Origin: Flavobacteriaceae bacterium
GTDB lineage: Bacteria > Bacteroidota > Bacteroidia > Flavobacteriales > Flavobacteriaceae
DNA length: 60,828 bases
Reading direction: 5' to 3'
Assembly: GCA_018699935.1 (NCBI GenBank)
Contig: JABISF010000029.1
Location: 1-60,828, forward strand
The stretch's first letter is position 1; every line of letters begins with the position of its first letter. The translations under genes were made by a program, and so were the position numbers. Below are positions 8,887-17,957 of this stretch, piece after piece. A model generated the notes under the pieces. It searched no databases and was not told the DNA's origin. It saw nothing but the letters and a program-made list of their open reading frames with translations.

Positions 8887-10253
8887 AAAGGATTCATTTT
8901 ATTGCGATAGGTGGTAGTGCCATGCACAGTTTGGCATTGGCCATGCACCAAGCCGGGCACAAAGTGAGTGGAAGTGATGACGCTATTTTTGAACCTTCGC
9001 GTTCCAAATTGGCTGCGGTGGGTTTATTACCGGAAAAGCTTGGGTGGTATCCAGAATCCATTACCTCTGAGATCGATGTAATTGTCCTGGGAATGCATGC
9101 AAAAAAGGACAATCCGGAACTTTTGGCGGCGCAAGGGTTGGGCATTTCCATACAGTCCTATCCCGAATTTATTGCAGCTTTTGCCGCCCAAAAAACCCGA
9201 GTGGTCATCGCGGGTAGCCATGGAAAAACAACCATAACCGCCATGATACTTCATGCTCTTCACTATCACGATCTGGCTGTAGATTTTATGGTGGGAGCTC
9301 CTATTCCCGGAGTTCAGCAGACGATAGAAATATCAGAAAACAATGATTTTATGTTGTTGGAAGGAGACGAATATTTGTCCTCTCCCATCGACTTGCGTTC
9401 AAAGTTTTTATGGTATCATCCGCAAATTGCATTGATCAGCGGAATTGCTTGGGATCATGTGAATGTCTTCCCCACTTTTGACCATTACTGTGAGCAATTT
9501 GAAGCCTTTATCCAATCCATTTCAGAGGGCGGGGTGTTGCTCTATAATGAAGCCGATCCCGTACTGAAAAAAATGGTGGAAGCCAGCACACATCCGATAA
9601 AGAAAATCCCATATCAATTACCCCATTACAAAACCGAAAATGGCGTAACGCAAATAGAAACGACAGAAGGCTGGTTGCCATTGGCGGTTTTTGGAGCACA
9701 CAATTTGATGAATTTAGCCGGCGCGCAATGGATTTGTCAACTTATGGGAGTGGATTTGGCTGATTTTTACGAGGCCATCAGCAGTTTCAAGGGGGCTGCG
9801 AATCGTTTGGAGTTGATGGCAAAAGGGAAAAACTGTTTTTTGTACAAAGATTTTGCGCATGCTCCCAGCAAAGTAACGGCAACGGTGAAGGCCGTTCGCC
9901 AACAGTTTGCGCAATTTAAAATGGTAGCGGTCTTGGAACTCCACACCTACAGCAGCTTGGATTCCAATTTTATCGATGCCTATTGCGAAAGCCTGGCAGC
10001 AGCCGACACTGCATTGGTGTTTTATGATCCCGAAGCACTTAAAATCAAAAACAGAACCCCCATCGAACCGGAGCGAATTCAAGAAGCTTTTCAACAACCT
10101 GAACTTCAAGTTTTTACTAAGAGTGCATTGCTTTTTGAGGCTTTGCATAACTTGGATTATTCGAATACAGTTCTCTTGATGATGAGCTCTGGAAATTTTG
10201 GTGGTTTGGATTGGGAGTTGTTGAAAAATCGTGTAACGACTGCACCAGACTAA
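8883..10253 (+). CDS. mpl: Murein tripeptide ligase (Mpl-type Mur ligase)
   Basis: A 456-residue Mur ligase. Residues 4-14 give the N-terminal nucleotide-binding motif HFIAIGGSAMH, and the ATP-binding loop reads AGSHGKTTITAMIL near 109-122. The sequence resembles Mpl, which re-attaches the recycled tripeptide L-Ala-gamma-D-Glu-meso-DAP to UDP-MurNAc, more than the biosynthetic MurC. A separate MurC lies at 34405, which supports a recycling role here. The start overlaps the previous gene by 4 nt (ATGA). A general 'peptidoglycan synthetase' label would also fit. Confidence 0.85.
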   Translation: MKRIHFIAIGGSAMHSLALAMHQAGHKVSGSDDAIFEPSRSKLAAVGLLPEKLGWYPESITSEIDVIVLGMHAKKDNPELLAAQGLGISIQSYPEFIAAFAAQKTRVVIAGSHGKTTITAMILHALHYHDLAVDFMVGAPIPGVQQTIEISENNDFMLLEGDEYLSSPIDLRSKFLWYHPQIALISGIAWDHVNVFPTFDHYCEQFEAFIQSISEGGVLLYNEADPVLKKMVEASTHPIKKIPYQLPHYKTENGVTQIETTEGWLPLAVFGAHNLMNLAGAQWICQLMGVDLADFYEAISSFKGAANRLELMAKGKNCFLYKDFAHAPSKVTATVKAVRQQFAQFKMVAVLELHTYSSLDSNFIDAYCESLAAADTALVFYDPEALKIKNRTPIEPERIQEAFQQPELQVFTKSALLFEALHNLDYSNTVLLMMSSGNFGGLDWELLKNRVTTAPD

Positions 10254-10333
10254 AATTTAACAGGCTATTTTTTTTAATTAAGGTTTGATTTTCGATGCTT
10301 TTTTGAGATTTTAGTAGTACGTATTTCAAAACC

Positions 10334-11032
10334 GTGGAAAAGAAAATCGACAAACTTACCATCAAAGATTGGGATCCCGAGGATCGACCTCGAGAAAAAT
10401 TGGCGCTTTTGGGCGAAAAGGTGTTGAGTACTTCAGAACTCTTGGCGGTTTTGGTGGGGAGTGGGAGTCGCAAAGAAAGTGCAGTAGCTTTGATGCAGCG
10501 ATTGTTGTCGCAGGTGGATAACGATTTACATCAATTGGCAAAAATGCCCTTGGAACGGATGACTGCTTTGGAGGGAATAGGAGAAGCCAAAGCCCTAAAA
10601 ATAAAAGCTGCCCTAGCCTTGGGAAAACGACTCCAACAATTTCCTCGCTCTGAAAAACCTATATTGAATAGTAGTAAGCGAGTTTTTCAAACCATTCAGC
10701 ATGAATTGGTGGATTTGGCTCATGAAGAATTTTGGATTTTATACGCCAATCAAGCGGCTCTCTTACTTCAAAAGTATTGTTTGAGCAAAGGTGGGATTTC
10801 AGCCACTACAGTGGATATTCGTTTGGCGTTTAAAAAGGCGCTAGAGCTTGGGGCTACAGCCATGGTTTTGGTTCACAATCATCCTTCGGGAGCCCTCATT
10901 CCCAGTGCGCAAGATAAAAATGTAACGCGTAAATTTAAAACCGCAGCTGCAAATTTGGACATTCGTATTTTAGACCATTTGATTGTGTCTGAAAAAGGCT
11001 ATTTTAGCTTTGCCGACGAAAACATCCTTTAA
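10334..11032 (+). CDS. radC: RadC family protein (JAB/MPN domain)
   Basis: A 232-residue RadC-type protein. The N-terminal part contains a helix-hairpin-helix-like segment (ALEGIGEAKALKIKAALALG), and the C-terminal JAB domain carries the metal motif VHNHPSG near residues 179-185 followed by PSAQD. The family was linked to DNA repair by early work, but its true function is not established. The start is a GTG at 10334; no in-frame ATG is nearby and the reading MEKKIDKLTIKDWDPEDRPREKL matches the family. Its stop codon abuts the next ATG without a gap. Confidence 0.92.
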   Translation: MEKKIDKLTIKDWDPEDRPREKLALLGEKVLSTSELLAVLVGSGSRKESAVALMQRLLSQVDNDLHQLAKMPLERMTALEGIGEAKALKIKAALALGKRLQQFPRSEKPILNSSKRVFQTIQHELVDLAHEEFWILYANQAALLLQKYCLSKGGISATTVDIRLAFKKALELGATAMVLVHNHPSGALIPSAQDKNVTRKFKTAAANLDIRILDHLIVSEKGYFSFADENIL

Positions 11033-12340
11033 ATGCTATTGGTCTATACGCACAAAATCACGCCGCGATTAACATATATTTTTAAACAGCTCTTTGTTCG
11101 AATGCTCCATTTACCCATTGAGTTTACCACCACAATTGAGGTTTTTGTGGCGCATTCGGGACCCAAAATATCCTACACCCAAGCTCCCTTGGGGGATGCT
11201 TTTTTTGTCGCTGCGCACAATCTTTTGTTTGAACAAGGGGTGCAGGAACAGCTCATTGAGATGGATGAATGGGAGGGACTCCCCATTTTTTTTAAAACTT
11301 CTCCACACTCCAAAATCCCTTTCGATCTTTTTGCGGCTGCTTTCTATTTAATCACCCGCTATGAGGAAGGACTCCCCCATATAAAAAACAAGGAAGGTCA
11401 TTTTGATCCTTCGCAAAGTTTGGCGGGGATCAATCATTTTTTAGAGCTTCCCGTGATTGATTGTTGGGTTAAACAATTTTATGGAGATTTAATCCAAGCA
11501 TTTCCTCAATTGCCCCCTTTGGATGCGCCAAAAGTAAAGCGCAGCCTGTTGTTTGATATTGCCTTACCCTTTCAATATTTGCATCACTCTTTGTTGAGTA
11601 ATTTGGGACTCTTTTTGCGGGCACTCGCTGCTTTTGATTTTTATAAAATTTATGAGCAATTAAGTGTTTTATTACGATTGCGCTCCGATCCATACAATAC
11701 GTTTGAGTTCATCAAAAAGCGTTGCTTACAAAACGGATGGAAGCCAACATTCTTTTTTTTATTTTCCAAAAGTTCCCCTTTTGAAACCACCATTTCCATT
11801 TATAACAATGCCTATCACGATTTGATGAAATCGGTTTCAGATTATTTTAAAGTGTGTGCTTTGGTATCTGTAAAATCTCAACACAGGCTTTTTGAGGCGC
11901 TGCCCGAAGAGCTCAAATATTTAGAAAAAGAAATTCATCGGGAGATAAAAACGGTTCGGATGAGTCAGGGGATTATTTCAGTTTCGGAGCTTTACAGCGC
12001 ACTGACGGAGATGGAGATTGAGGAAGATTATAGCATGGGTTATGCTACTGTGATGGGATATCGTGCAGGCACTGCAACGCCCTATTACCATTATGATTTG
12101 TCCCATGAGTTGCAATCTCCCCTTAGAATATACCCAGTGGTAGCAAGTGCTTGGGTACTTAAAAATATGACTCCTGCCGCTGCCTTTTCCAAATTGGAAA
12201 AACTATATACAGCACTGCCGCTTTCGTCTTGTCAACACATTTTTGCAATGACCAATGCCCTCCTTAAAAAAAATAAAAGCGAAAAAAGTTGGAATAAAGC
12301 CTTTGAGGCTTATATTAATAAGCATGAGATTACATCCTGA
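11033..12340 (+). CDS. Polysaccharide-deacetylase-like protein with DUF7033-type N-terminus
   Basis: A 435-residue protein starting MLLVYTHKITPRLTYIFK, the characteristic N-terminus of a flavobacterial family annotated as polysaccharide deacetylase. The C-terminal half keeps structural landmarks (YSMGYATVMGYRAGTATPYY). From memory of the family, the metal-binding positions look degraded: an expected DxD-type segment reads LLFDIALPF near residue 166, and an expected GLHPS-type segment reads VCALVSVKS. It may therefore be an inactive relative. It abuts radC and overlaps the HAD gene by 17 nt. No leader is visible. Confidence 0.6.
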   Translation: MLLVYTHKITPRLTYIFKQLFVRMLHLPIEFTTTIEVFVAHSGPKISYTQAPLGDAFFVAAHNLLFEQGVQEQLIEMDEWEGLPIFFKTSPHSKIPFDLFAAAFYLITRYEEGLPHIKNKEGHFDPSQSLAGINHFLELPVIDCWVKQFYGDLIQAFPQLPPLDAPKVKRSLLFDIALPFQYLHHSLLSNLGLFLRALAAFDFYKIYEQLSVLLRLRSDPYNTFEFIKKRCLQNGWKPTFFFLFSKSSPFETTISIYNNAYHDLMKSVSDYFKVCALVSVKSQHRLFEALPEELKYLEKEIHREIKTVRMSQGIISVSELYSALTEMEIEEDYSMGYATVMGYRAGTATPYYHYDLSHELQSPLRIYPVVASAWVLKNMTPAAAFSKLEKLYTALPLSSCQHIFAMTNALLKKNKSEKSWNKAFEAYINKHEITS

Positions 12341-13016
12341 CACCACAGATATTTTTTTTGATTTAGACCATACGCTTTGGGATTTTGAAAAAAATTCGGC
12401 TTTGACTTTTGAAAAAGCCTTTTCCTTCCATCTACCAAATATTGATACTCCTCAATTTTTGAAACACTATAACCCCATCAATCAGTATTATTGGAAGCTA
12501 TATCGCGAAAACAAGATCAGTCAGGAGGAATTGCGTTATGCCCGTTTGGAAAAGACATTTCTAAAGATCGAAGCCCCTCAAGACCCAGCTTTGATCAAAG
12601 TCATTTCGGAAATATATATTGAAAATCTATCCACTTTCACACATCTTTTTGAGCATACTCACGAATTGTTAAGGGATTTAAAAACGAAATATCGCTTGCA
12701 TATCATCACCAACGGATTTGAATCGGTGCAGCATCGAAAGATTTCAAACAGTGGTTTAAAGGTCTATTTCGATCAGGTTTTTACAGCCGAAAAAATAGGT
12801 CAAAAGAAGCCTCATCCTTTGATTTTTGAAACAGCCTTGGAGCAGACCCAAACCCAAGCCAGAAAGGCGGTGATGATTGGTGATAATGTAGAAGCCGATA
12901 TACAAGGAGCATTGGCGTTGGGGATGCAAGCCATTCATTTTAATTCGCATCACGAACCCGAGCACGAGCTGTGTCCCATCGTGTATTCCTTGGCTGAAAT
13001 TAAAAAAATGTTTTAA
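12324..13016 (+). CDS. HAD-superfamily hydrolase, YjjG-type nucleotidase
   Basis: A 230-residue haloacid-dehalogenase phosphatase. The ATG at 12324 puts motif I (FFDLDHTLWDFEKNS) near residues 11-25, as in YjjG-type pyrimidine 5'-nucleotidases. Further motifs are ITNGFESVQHRK (motif II), a Lys in KKPHPLIFE (motif III) and MIGDNVEADIQGA (motif IV). Start codons farther upstream lie in the preceding gene and give an unlikely N-terminus. The enzyme probably dephosphorylates nucleotides or modified nucleotides in the cytoplasm; the substrate is not determined. It is coupled to the preceding gene by overlap. Confidence 0.85.
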   Translation: MRLHPDTTDIFFDLDHTLWDFEKNSALTFEKAFSFHLPNIDTPQFLKHYNPINQYYWKLYRENKISQEELRYARLEKTFLKIEAPQDPALIKVISEIYIENLSTFTHLFEHTHELLRDLKTKYRLHIITNGFESVQHRKISNSGLKVYFDQVFTAEKIGQKKPHPLIFETALEQTQTQARKAVMIGDNVEADIQGALALGMQAIHFNSHHEPEHELCPIVYSLAEIKKMF

Positions 13017-13068
13017 GCATCAAGGGTAAGCCTTTCGATTTGCCAACATTTATACATATTTTTGACCC

Positions 13069-13398
13069 ATGGATATAAAAAATGCGCAACAGGCTGTTGA
13101 CGATTGGATTAAAGCGCACGGCGTGCGTTATTTCGATGCGTTGACCAATATGGCTCAATTGACCGAGGAAGTGGGTGAAGTTGCCCGTATCATTGCCCGT
13201 CGCTATGGCGAGCAATCCGAAAAGGAGAGTGATCGGGAGAAAGATTTGGGCGAAGAATTGGCTGATGTAGTGTTTGTTGTCCTCTGTTTGGCCAATCAAA
13301 CTGGGATTGATTTACAAAGTGCTTTTGACGCCAAGTTGGAACTCAAATCTAAAAGAGACCAGCAACGGCATAAAAACAATCCAAAACTAAATTCATAA
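13069..13398 (+). CDS. MazG-like nucleotide pyrophosphohydrolase
   Basis: A 109-residue all-alpha NTP pyrophosphatase. The metal-binding signature is visible as TEEVGEVARIIARRYGE (near residues 29-45) and GEELADVVFVVLCLANQ (near 65-81), the EExxE plus ExxD pattern of the MazG/dUTPase-like fold. Such small proteins hydrolyse non-canonical nucleoside triphosphates. A TATTTTTG element at 13057-13064 lies only 4 bp before the ATG; if used, the transcript would be leaderless. aroA follows after 2 bp. Confidence 0.85.
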   Translation: MDIKNAQQAVDDWIKAHGVRYFDALTNMAQLTEEVGEVARIIARRYGEQSEKESDREKDLGEELADVVFVVLCLANQTGIDLQSAFDAKLELKSKRDQQRHKNNPKLNS

Positions 13399-13400
13399 AT

Positions 13401-14621
13401 ATGCAGCTAGCGCTCTCGCATCCTTCACAGCATTGTGAGGGAGCACTAACCCTAACGGGTTCTAAAAGTGAAACCAATCGCTTGCTTTTGTTGCAGGCAT
13501 TGTATCCGCAATTGACGTTAGAAAATTGTTCCAACTCCGACGACAGTCAAGTCATGCAACAAGCATTGCAGGGTGATAATATGTTGGTTGATATTCATCA
13601 TGCGGGTACGGCCATGCGGTTTTTAACCGCGTTTTTTGCTGTAGAAGAAGGACGTGAAGTACTGCTCACAGGATCGAAACGGATGCAAGAACGACCCATT
13701 AAAATATTGGTGGAAGCTTTACGCTTTTTAGGAGCCGACATTCAATATGATAAAAAGGAAGGCTATCCGCCCTTACGAATAAAAGGAAAAAAAATCACTC
13801 AAAATCAAGTGACATTACCCGCCGATGTGAGTAGTCAATACATTTCTGCCTTGTTGTTGATTGCCCCGCGTTTGGAAAAAGGATTGACCCTCACTTTGGA
13901 AGGCAGTATTACTTCTGTTCCTTATATAAAAATGACATTGGCCCTGTTGGAACGGATCGGGATTGCTTCACATTTTAAGGGAAATAAAATAGAAGTAGCA
14001 GCGACTCCTAGTATAAATAGTAGCCTACAAACGGTTGAATCCGACTGGAGTTCGGCCTCCTACTTTTTCAGTTGTGTGGCACTTTCCGAACATGCAGAAA
14101 TCCGTTTGTCCAATTTTTTTGAAAACAGTTTGCAGGGCGATGCCGTATTGCCGAAAATTTACAACGCTCTTGGAGTTCAGAGTCGTTTTGAAGGAAATAC
14201 CTTGGTATTGTCGAAATCAAATTCTGTGGTTTCTTCACTGCAATTGGATTTGGTGAATAGTCCCGATATTGCACAAACCATAGCGGTGACTTGCTATGGT
14301 TTGGGAATAGCTTGTGATTTAACAGGCTTGCACACCCTAAAAATAAAAGAAACCGATCGTTTGGTGGCATTGGATAACGAACTCACCAAACTCGGTGCGA
14401 ATATCAAAGTGACCGACAAGAGTTTGCATTTAGCTGCGGGAACAAATTTTCAAGACCATTGTGTATTGCCGACCTACAACGATCATCGGATGGCAATGGC
14501 CTTTGCGCCTTTAGCTCTAAAAATTCCTTTAGTAATTGAGGAAGCTGAGGTGGTATCCAAATCCTATCCCGATTTTTGGAAAGACATGGAAGCCATTGGT
14601 TTTCAGTGTCTTGTGAGATAA
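13401..14621 (+). CDS. aroA: 3-phosphoshikimate 1-carboxyvinyltransferase (EPSP synthase)
   Basis: A 406-residue EPSP synthase that transfers enolpyruvyl from PEP to shikimate 3-phosphate in aromatic amino acid synthesis. Recognisable parts are the N-terminal TGSKSETNRLLLLQA near residues 15-29 (PEP/S3P binding), HAGTAMRFLTAFFA, a central SSQYISALLL, KETDRLVAL and the C-terminal YNDHRMAMAFAPLAL. It is slightly shorter than the ~427-residue E. coli enzyme but complete. The gene follows the MazG-like gene by 2 bp. The downstream queA has its own promoter. Confidence 0.95.
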   Translation: MQLALSHPSQHCEGALTLTGSKSETNRLLLLQALYPQLTLENCSNSDDSQVMQQALQGDNMLVDIHHAGTAMRFLTAFFAVEEGREVLLTGSKRMQERPIKILVEALRFLGADIQYDKKEGYPPLRIKGKKITQNQVTLPADVSSQYISALLLIAPRLEKGLTLTLEGSITSVPYIKMTLALLERIGIASHFKGNKIEVAATPSINSSLQTVESDWSSASYFFSCVALSEHAEIRLSNFFENSLQGDAVLPKIYNALGVQSRFEGNTLVLSKSNSVVSSLQLDLVNSPDIAQTIAVTCYGLGIACDLTGLHTLKIKETDRLVALDNELTKLGANIKVTDKSLHLAAGTNFQDHCVLPTYNDHRMAMAFAPLALKIPLVIEEAEVVSKSYPDFWKDMEAIGFQCLVR

Positions 14622-14633
14622 ACACGCTTTTCC

Positions 14634-14665
14634 TTGACAAGCCCTCCTGTGAGGTGTTATATTTG
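14634..14665 (+). promoter_or_regulatory. Promoter for queA (TTG-N21-TATATTTG)
   Basis: TTG (in CTTGAC) at 14634-14636 and TATATTTG at 14658-14665 are separated by 21 bp. This fits the Bacteroidota housekeeping promoter (TTTG/TTG, 17-23 bp, TAnnTTTG) well. The queA ATG lies 17 bp downstream of the -7 element. Confidence 0.7.
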
Positions 14666-14682
14666 CAGCTTATTTATAGCCA

Positions 14683-15732
14683 ATGAAACTTTCAGATTTT
14701 AATTTTGAACTTCCCAATACACTTTTAGCGCAACGACCTGCACCCGATCGCGATGAATCTCGATTGATGGTTTTAAACCGCAAGGAAAAAACCATTGAAC
14801 ATCATTCATTCAAAGACGTCATCAATTATTTTGATGAAGGGGATGTGATGGTGTTGAATAATACCAAAGTATTTCCCGCTCGCCTTTTTGGAAATAAAGA
14901 AAAAACGGGTGCCCGTATTGAGGTTTTTTTATTGAGAGAACTCAACCAAGAACAGCGTTTGTGGGATGTTTTGGTAGATCCTGCGCGGAAAATCAGAATC
15001 GGGAACAAACTTTATTTTGGCGATGATGAAAGTTTGGTGGCCGAAGTAATTGACAACACCACCTCGCGTGGAAGAACGCTTCGTTTTCTTTTTGACGGCA
15101 CCTATGCGGAATTTAGAACCAAATTGAAAGAATTGGGTCAAACACCCTTGCCAAAATATATCAAACGCCCAGTAGATAAAGAAGATCAAGATCGGTATCA
15201 AACCATTTACGCCAAACACGAAGGAGCCGTAGCTGCCCCTACTGCCGGGCTGCATTTTTCAAAGCATCTATTGAAGCGTTTGGAAATCAAAGGAATTGAT
15301 TTGGCGGAATTGACTTTACATGTTGGATTGGGTACTTTTAGTCCGGTTGAAGTTGAGGATTTGTCAAAGCATAAAATGGACTCTGAAGAATTGATTATCG
15401 ATCGCATTGCGGTGGAAAAAGTCAATGCTGCCAAAAAAGCAAACAAAAGGATTTGTGCGGTTGGAACCACAGTAATGCGTGGTTTGGAAAGCTCGGTTTC
15501 CTCTGCGGGTATGCTGAATGAATATACTGGATGGACACATAAATTTATTTTTCCTCCCTATGATTTTTCTTTGGCCAACAGTATGATTACCAATTTTCAT
15601 ACGCCCAAGTCAACCTTGCTGATGATGGTTTCTGCTTTTGCAGACCCCGATTTTATTAAGCAAGCCTATGATCTTGCCATTAAAGAGAAATACAATTTCT
15701 ACTCCTATGGCGATGCGATGTTGATAATATAA
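14683..15732 (+). CDS. queA: tRNA preQ1(34) S-adenosylmethionine ribosyltransferase-isomerase
   Basis: A 349-residue QueA that transfers and isomerises the ribosyl part of S-adenosylmethionine onto preQ1 in tRNA, giving epoxyqueuosine. Recognisable segments are the N-terminal [29 protein letters not shown], the central [26 protein letters not shown] and the C-terminal [16 protein letters not shown]. The length matches the family. Its promoter sits directly upstream (14634-14665). No preQ1 riboswitch is evident in the short leader. Confidence 0.95.
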   Translation: MKLSDFNFELPNTLLAQRPAPDRDESRLMVLNRKEKTIEHHSFKDVINYFDEGDVMVLNNTKVFPARLFGNKEKTGARIEVFLLRELNQEQRLWDVLVDPARKIRIGNKLYFGDDESLVAEVIDNTTSRGRTLRFLFDGTYAEFRTKLKELGQTPLPKYIKRPVDKEDQDRYQTIYAKHEGAVAAPTAGLHFSKHLLKRLEIKGIDLAELTLHVGLGTFSPVEVEDLSKHKMDSEELIIDRIAVEKVNAAKKANKRICAVGTTVMRGLESSVSSAGMLNEYTGWTHKFIFPPYDFSLANSMITNFHTPKSTLLMMVSAFADPDFIKQAYDLAIKEKYNFYSYGDAMLII

Positions 15733-15781
15733 GCAAGAAAAATAACGTATATTAAGAGTATGAAAGGGAAAGCCAAGGATT

Positions 15782-16831
15782 TTGGATACTAAAGATAAAA
15801 CCGATATTCGCGCGCTTTCTAAGGAAGCTATTCTTGCGTTTTTTACCGAAAAAGGGGAGCCCGCTTTCCGAGCGAATCAAGTGTATCAATGGCTGTGGCA
15901 GAAAGGAGTGCATGATTTTGAAAGTATGACCAATCTTTCTAAATCCCTTCGAGATTTACTACAGGAGCATTTTGTGATCAATCATATCAATATTGACCGC
16001 CAGCAGCGCAGCACGGATGGAACCCTAAAAAATGCGATTAAATTGCACGATGGCTATGTGGTGGAATCGGTACTAATTCCTACAAAAACGCGATCAACAG
16101 CCTGTGTATCTTCTCAGGTGGGGTGCAGTTTGGATTGTACCTTCTGTGCCACTGCGGCCCTCAAAAGAATGCGGAATTTAAATGCCGATGAAATCTATGA
16201 CCAAGTGGTGGCCATTGATCAACAGAGCCGATTGTATTTCAAGCGTCCATTGACCAATATTGTTTTTATGGGCATGGGAGAACCCTTGATGAACTACAAT
16301 CAAGTGCTATTGGCCATTGACAAGATTACACATCCCGAGGGCTTGGCCATGAGCCCAAGGCGCATTACCCTATCCACTTCTGGGATTCCAAAAATGATTC
16401 AAAAGTTGGCGGATGACGGGGTGAAATTTGAATTGGCGGTTTCTTTACACAGTGCACGACAAGAAGTGCGCGAGCAGATCATGCCGTTTGCAAAACAATT
16501 TCCGTTGGAAGACTTAAAAGCGGCCCTTTTGCATTGGTATGCTACCACCAAAAAGCGAATTACTTTTGAATATATAGTGTTTAAGGGAGTCAACGATACG
16601 GATGAGGATATTGAAGCATTGGTGCGTTTTTGCACGAATATTCCCTCAAAAGTAAATATTATCGAATACAATACTATTGATGACGCCACCCTGTCCCAAG
16701 CGGCTCCGGATCGGGTAGAGGCCTATATAGCAGCACTGAATCGTTTTAAAATTAGTGTAACCTATAGAAGATCAAGGGGTAAGGATATTGATGCTGCCTG
16801 TGGACAATTGGCCAATAAAATTGATCTTTAA
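15782..16831 (+). CDS. rlmN: 23S rRNA/tRNA adenine-C2 methyltransferase RlmN
   Basis: A 349-residue radical SAM methyltransferase that methylates C2 of A2503 in 23S rRNA. The SAM cluster motif is CSLDCTFC (CxxxCxxC) near residues 115-122, and the catalytic cysteine is in DAACGQLANK near the C-terminus. The start appears to be a TTG at 15782 (MDTKDKTDIRALSKEAI): an ATG at 15760 is out of frame and opens only a ten-codon frame, and an in-frame TGA lies at 15761. The gene follows queA by 49 bp. Confidence 0.93.
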   Translation: MDTKDKTDIRALSKEAILAFFTEKGEPAFRANQVYQWLWQKGVHDFESMTNLSKSLRDLLQEHFVINHINIDRQQRSTDGTLKNAIKLHDGYVVESVLIPTKTRSTACVSSQVGCSLDCTFCATAALKRMRNLNADEIYDQVVAIDQQSRLYFKRPLTNIVFMGMGEPLMNYNQVLLAIDKITHPEGLAMSPRRITLSTSGIPKMIQKLADDGVKFELAVSLHSARQEVREQIMPFAKQFPLEDLKAALLHWYATTKKRITFEYIVFKGVNDTDEDIEALVRFCTNIPSKVNIIEYNTIDDATLSQAAPDRVEAYIAALNRFKISVTYRRSRGKDIDAACGQLANKIDL

Positions 16832-16848
16832 TCCCACTGGATTTATTA

Positions 16849-16877
16849 TTGTTCCTCAACTAGAAATGATACCTTTG
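16849..16877 (+). promoter_or_regulatory. Promoter for the polyprenyl synthase gene
   Basis: TTG at 16849-16851 and TACCTTTG at 16870-16877 are separated by 18 bp, which matches the Bacteroidota TTG-N17-23-TAnnTTTG consensus. The start codon follows 18 bp after the -7 element. Confidence 0.65.
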
Positions 16878-16895
16878 GACTAGAGTGGGAATTCA

Positions 16896-17873
16896 ATGAA
16901 AGTTGTAGAACAAATAAAACAGCCAATTCATCAGGAAATGGAGCTTTTCGAGGAAAAGTTTACTCAATCCATGTCCTCAAAGGTGGCACTATTAAATCGG
17001 ATCACACATTTTATTGTCAACCGCAAAGGAAAACAAATGCGTCCCATGTTTGTTTTTTTGGTGGCGAAAATGTTAGGCAACGGAAAAGTCAACGAGCGTT
17101 CCTATCGTGGAGCTTCCGTAATTGAGCTCATTCACACAGCGACCTTGGTTCATGATGATGTGGTGGACGATAGTAACATCCGTCGCGGCTTTTTCTCGCT
17201 CAACGCCTTGTGGAAAAATAAAATTGCCGTTTTGGTGGGAGATTACCTCTTGTCCAAGGGGCTTTTGCTTTCCATAGAAAACGAAGATTTTGATTTATTA
17301 AAAATCATCTCCATCGCAGTACGGGAAATGAGCCAAGGAGAATTGTTGCAAATTGAAAAAGCGAGAGCTCTTGATATCACCGAGGAAGTTTACTACGAAA
17401 TTATTCGACAAAAAACAGCGACTTTGCTGGCTGCCTGCTGTGCCATGGGGGCACAATCGGTGAATGCCCCGGAGGCTGAAGTGACACAAATGCATCAATT
17501 TGGGGAGTTGTTAGGAATGGCCTTCCAAATCAAGGATGATCTTTTTGATTATGGCGATCGAAAAATCGGAAAACCTACGGGTATAGACATTAAAGAAAAA
17601 AAGATGACCCTCCCGCTGATTCATGCACTGAATGTGGTTTCCCCAGCCGATAAAAAATGGATGATCAATTCTGTTAAAAACCACAATAACGACAAAAAAA
17701 GAGTACGTCAAGTGATTGAAAAAGTGAAGGAAGCTGGGGGATTGGAATTTGCCATTACCCAAATGAATCACTATCGCGATGAGGCGTTGAAAATTTTGAT
17801 GCAATTCCCCAAAGACGCCTATCGAGATGGGCTAGAAAAAATGCTCAACTATGTCATTGAGCGAAAAATATAG
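16896..17873 (+). CDS. ispB: Long-chain polyprenyl diphosphate synthase
   Basis: A 325-residue trans-isoprenyl diphosphate synthase. Both aspartate-rich motifs are present: LVHDDVVDDS near residues 85-94 (first DDxxD) and IKDDLFDYG near 209-217 (second). The family's GKQMRPMFVF segment lies near residue 46. These enzymes chain-elongate farnesyl/geranyl diphosphate with IPP to make the quinone side chain. Chain length cannot be read from the sequence, so ispB is a best-fit symbol. It has its own promoter at 16849-16877. Confidence 0.88.
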   Translation: MKVVEQIKQPIHQEMELFEEKFTQSMSSKVALLNRITHFIVNRKGKQMRPMFVFLVAKMLGNGKVNERSYRGASVIELIHTATLVHDDVVDDSNIRRGFFSLNALWKNKIAVLVGDYLLSKGLLLSIENEDFDLLKIISIAVREMSQGELLQIEKARALDITEEVYYEIIRQKTATLLAACCAMGAQSVNAPEAEVTQMHQFGELLGMAFQIKDDLFDYGDRKIGKPTGIDIKEKKMTLPLIHALNVVSPADKKWMINSVKNHNNDKKRVRQVIEKVKEAGGLEFAITQMNHYRDEALKILMQFPKDAYRDGLEKMLNYVIERKI

Positions 17874-17957
17874 CAACCGCAATAGTGCAATTCAATCGTG
17901 CGATTTTCTCTTTTACAGGTTTAAGGAAAAGACTTATTTTTATACAAATTCAATCCA

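Noticed and set aside
14622-14682. Possible preQ1 riboswitch upstream of queA
   Set aside because: The leader after the predicted promoter is only about 15-20 nt, too short for an aptamer and expression platform.
15760-15792. ATG at 15760 as the rlmN start
   Set aside because: It is out of frame with rlmN and meets TAA after ten codons; the TTG at 15782 is the first usable in-frame start after the TGA at 15761.
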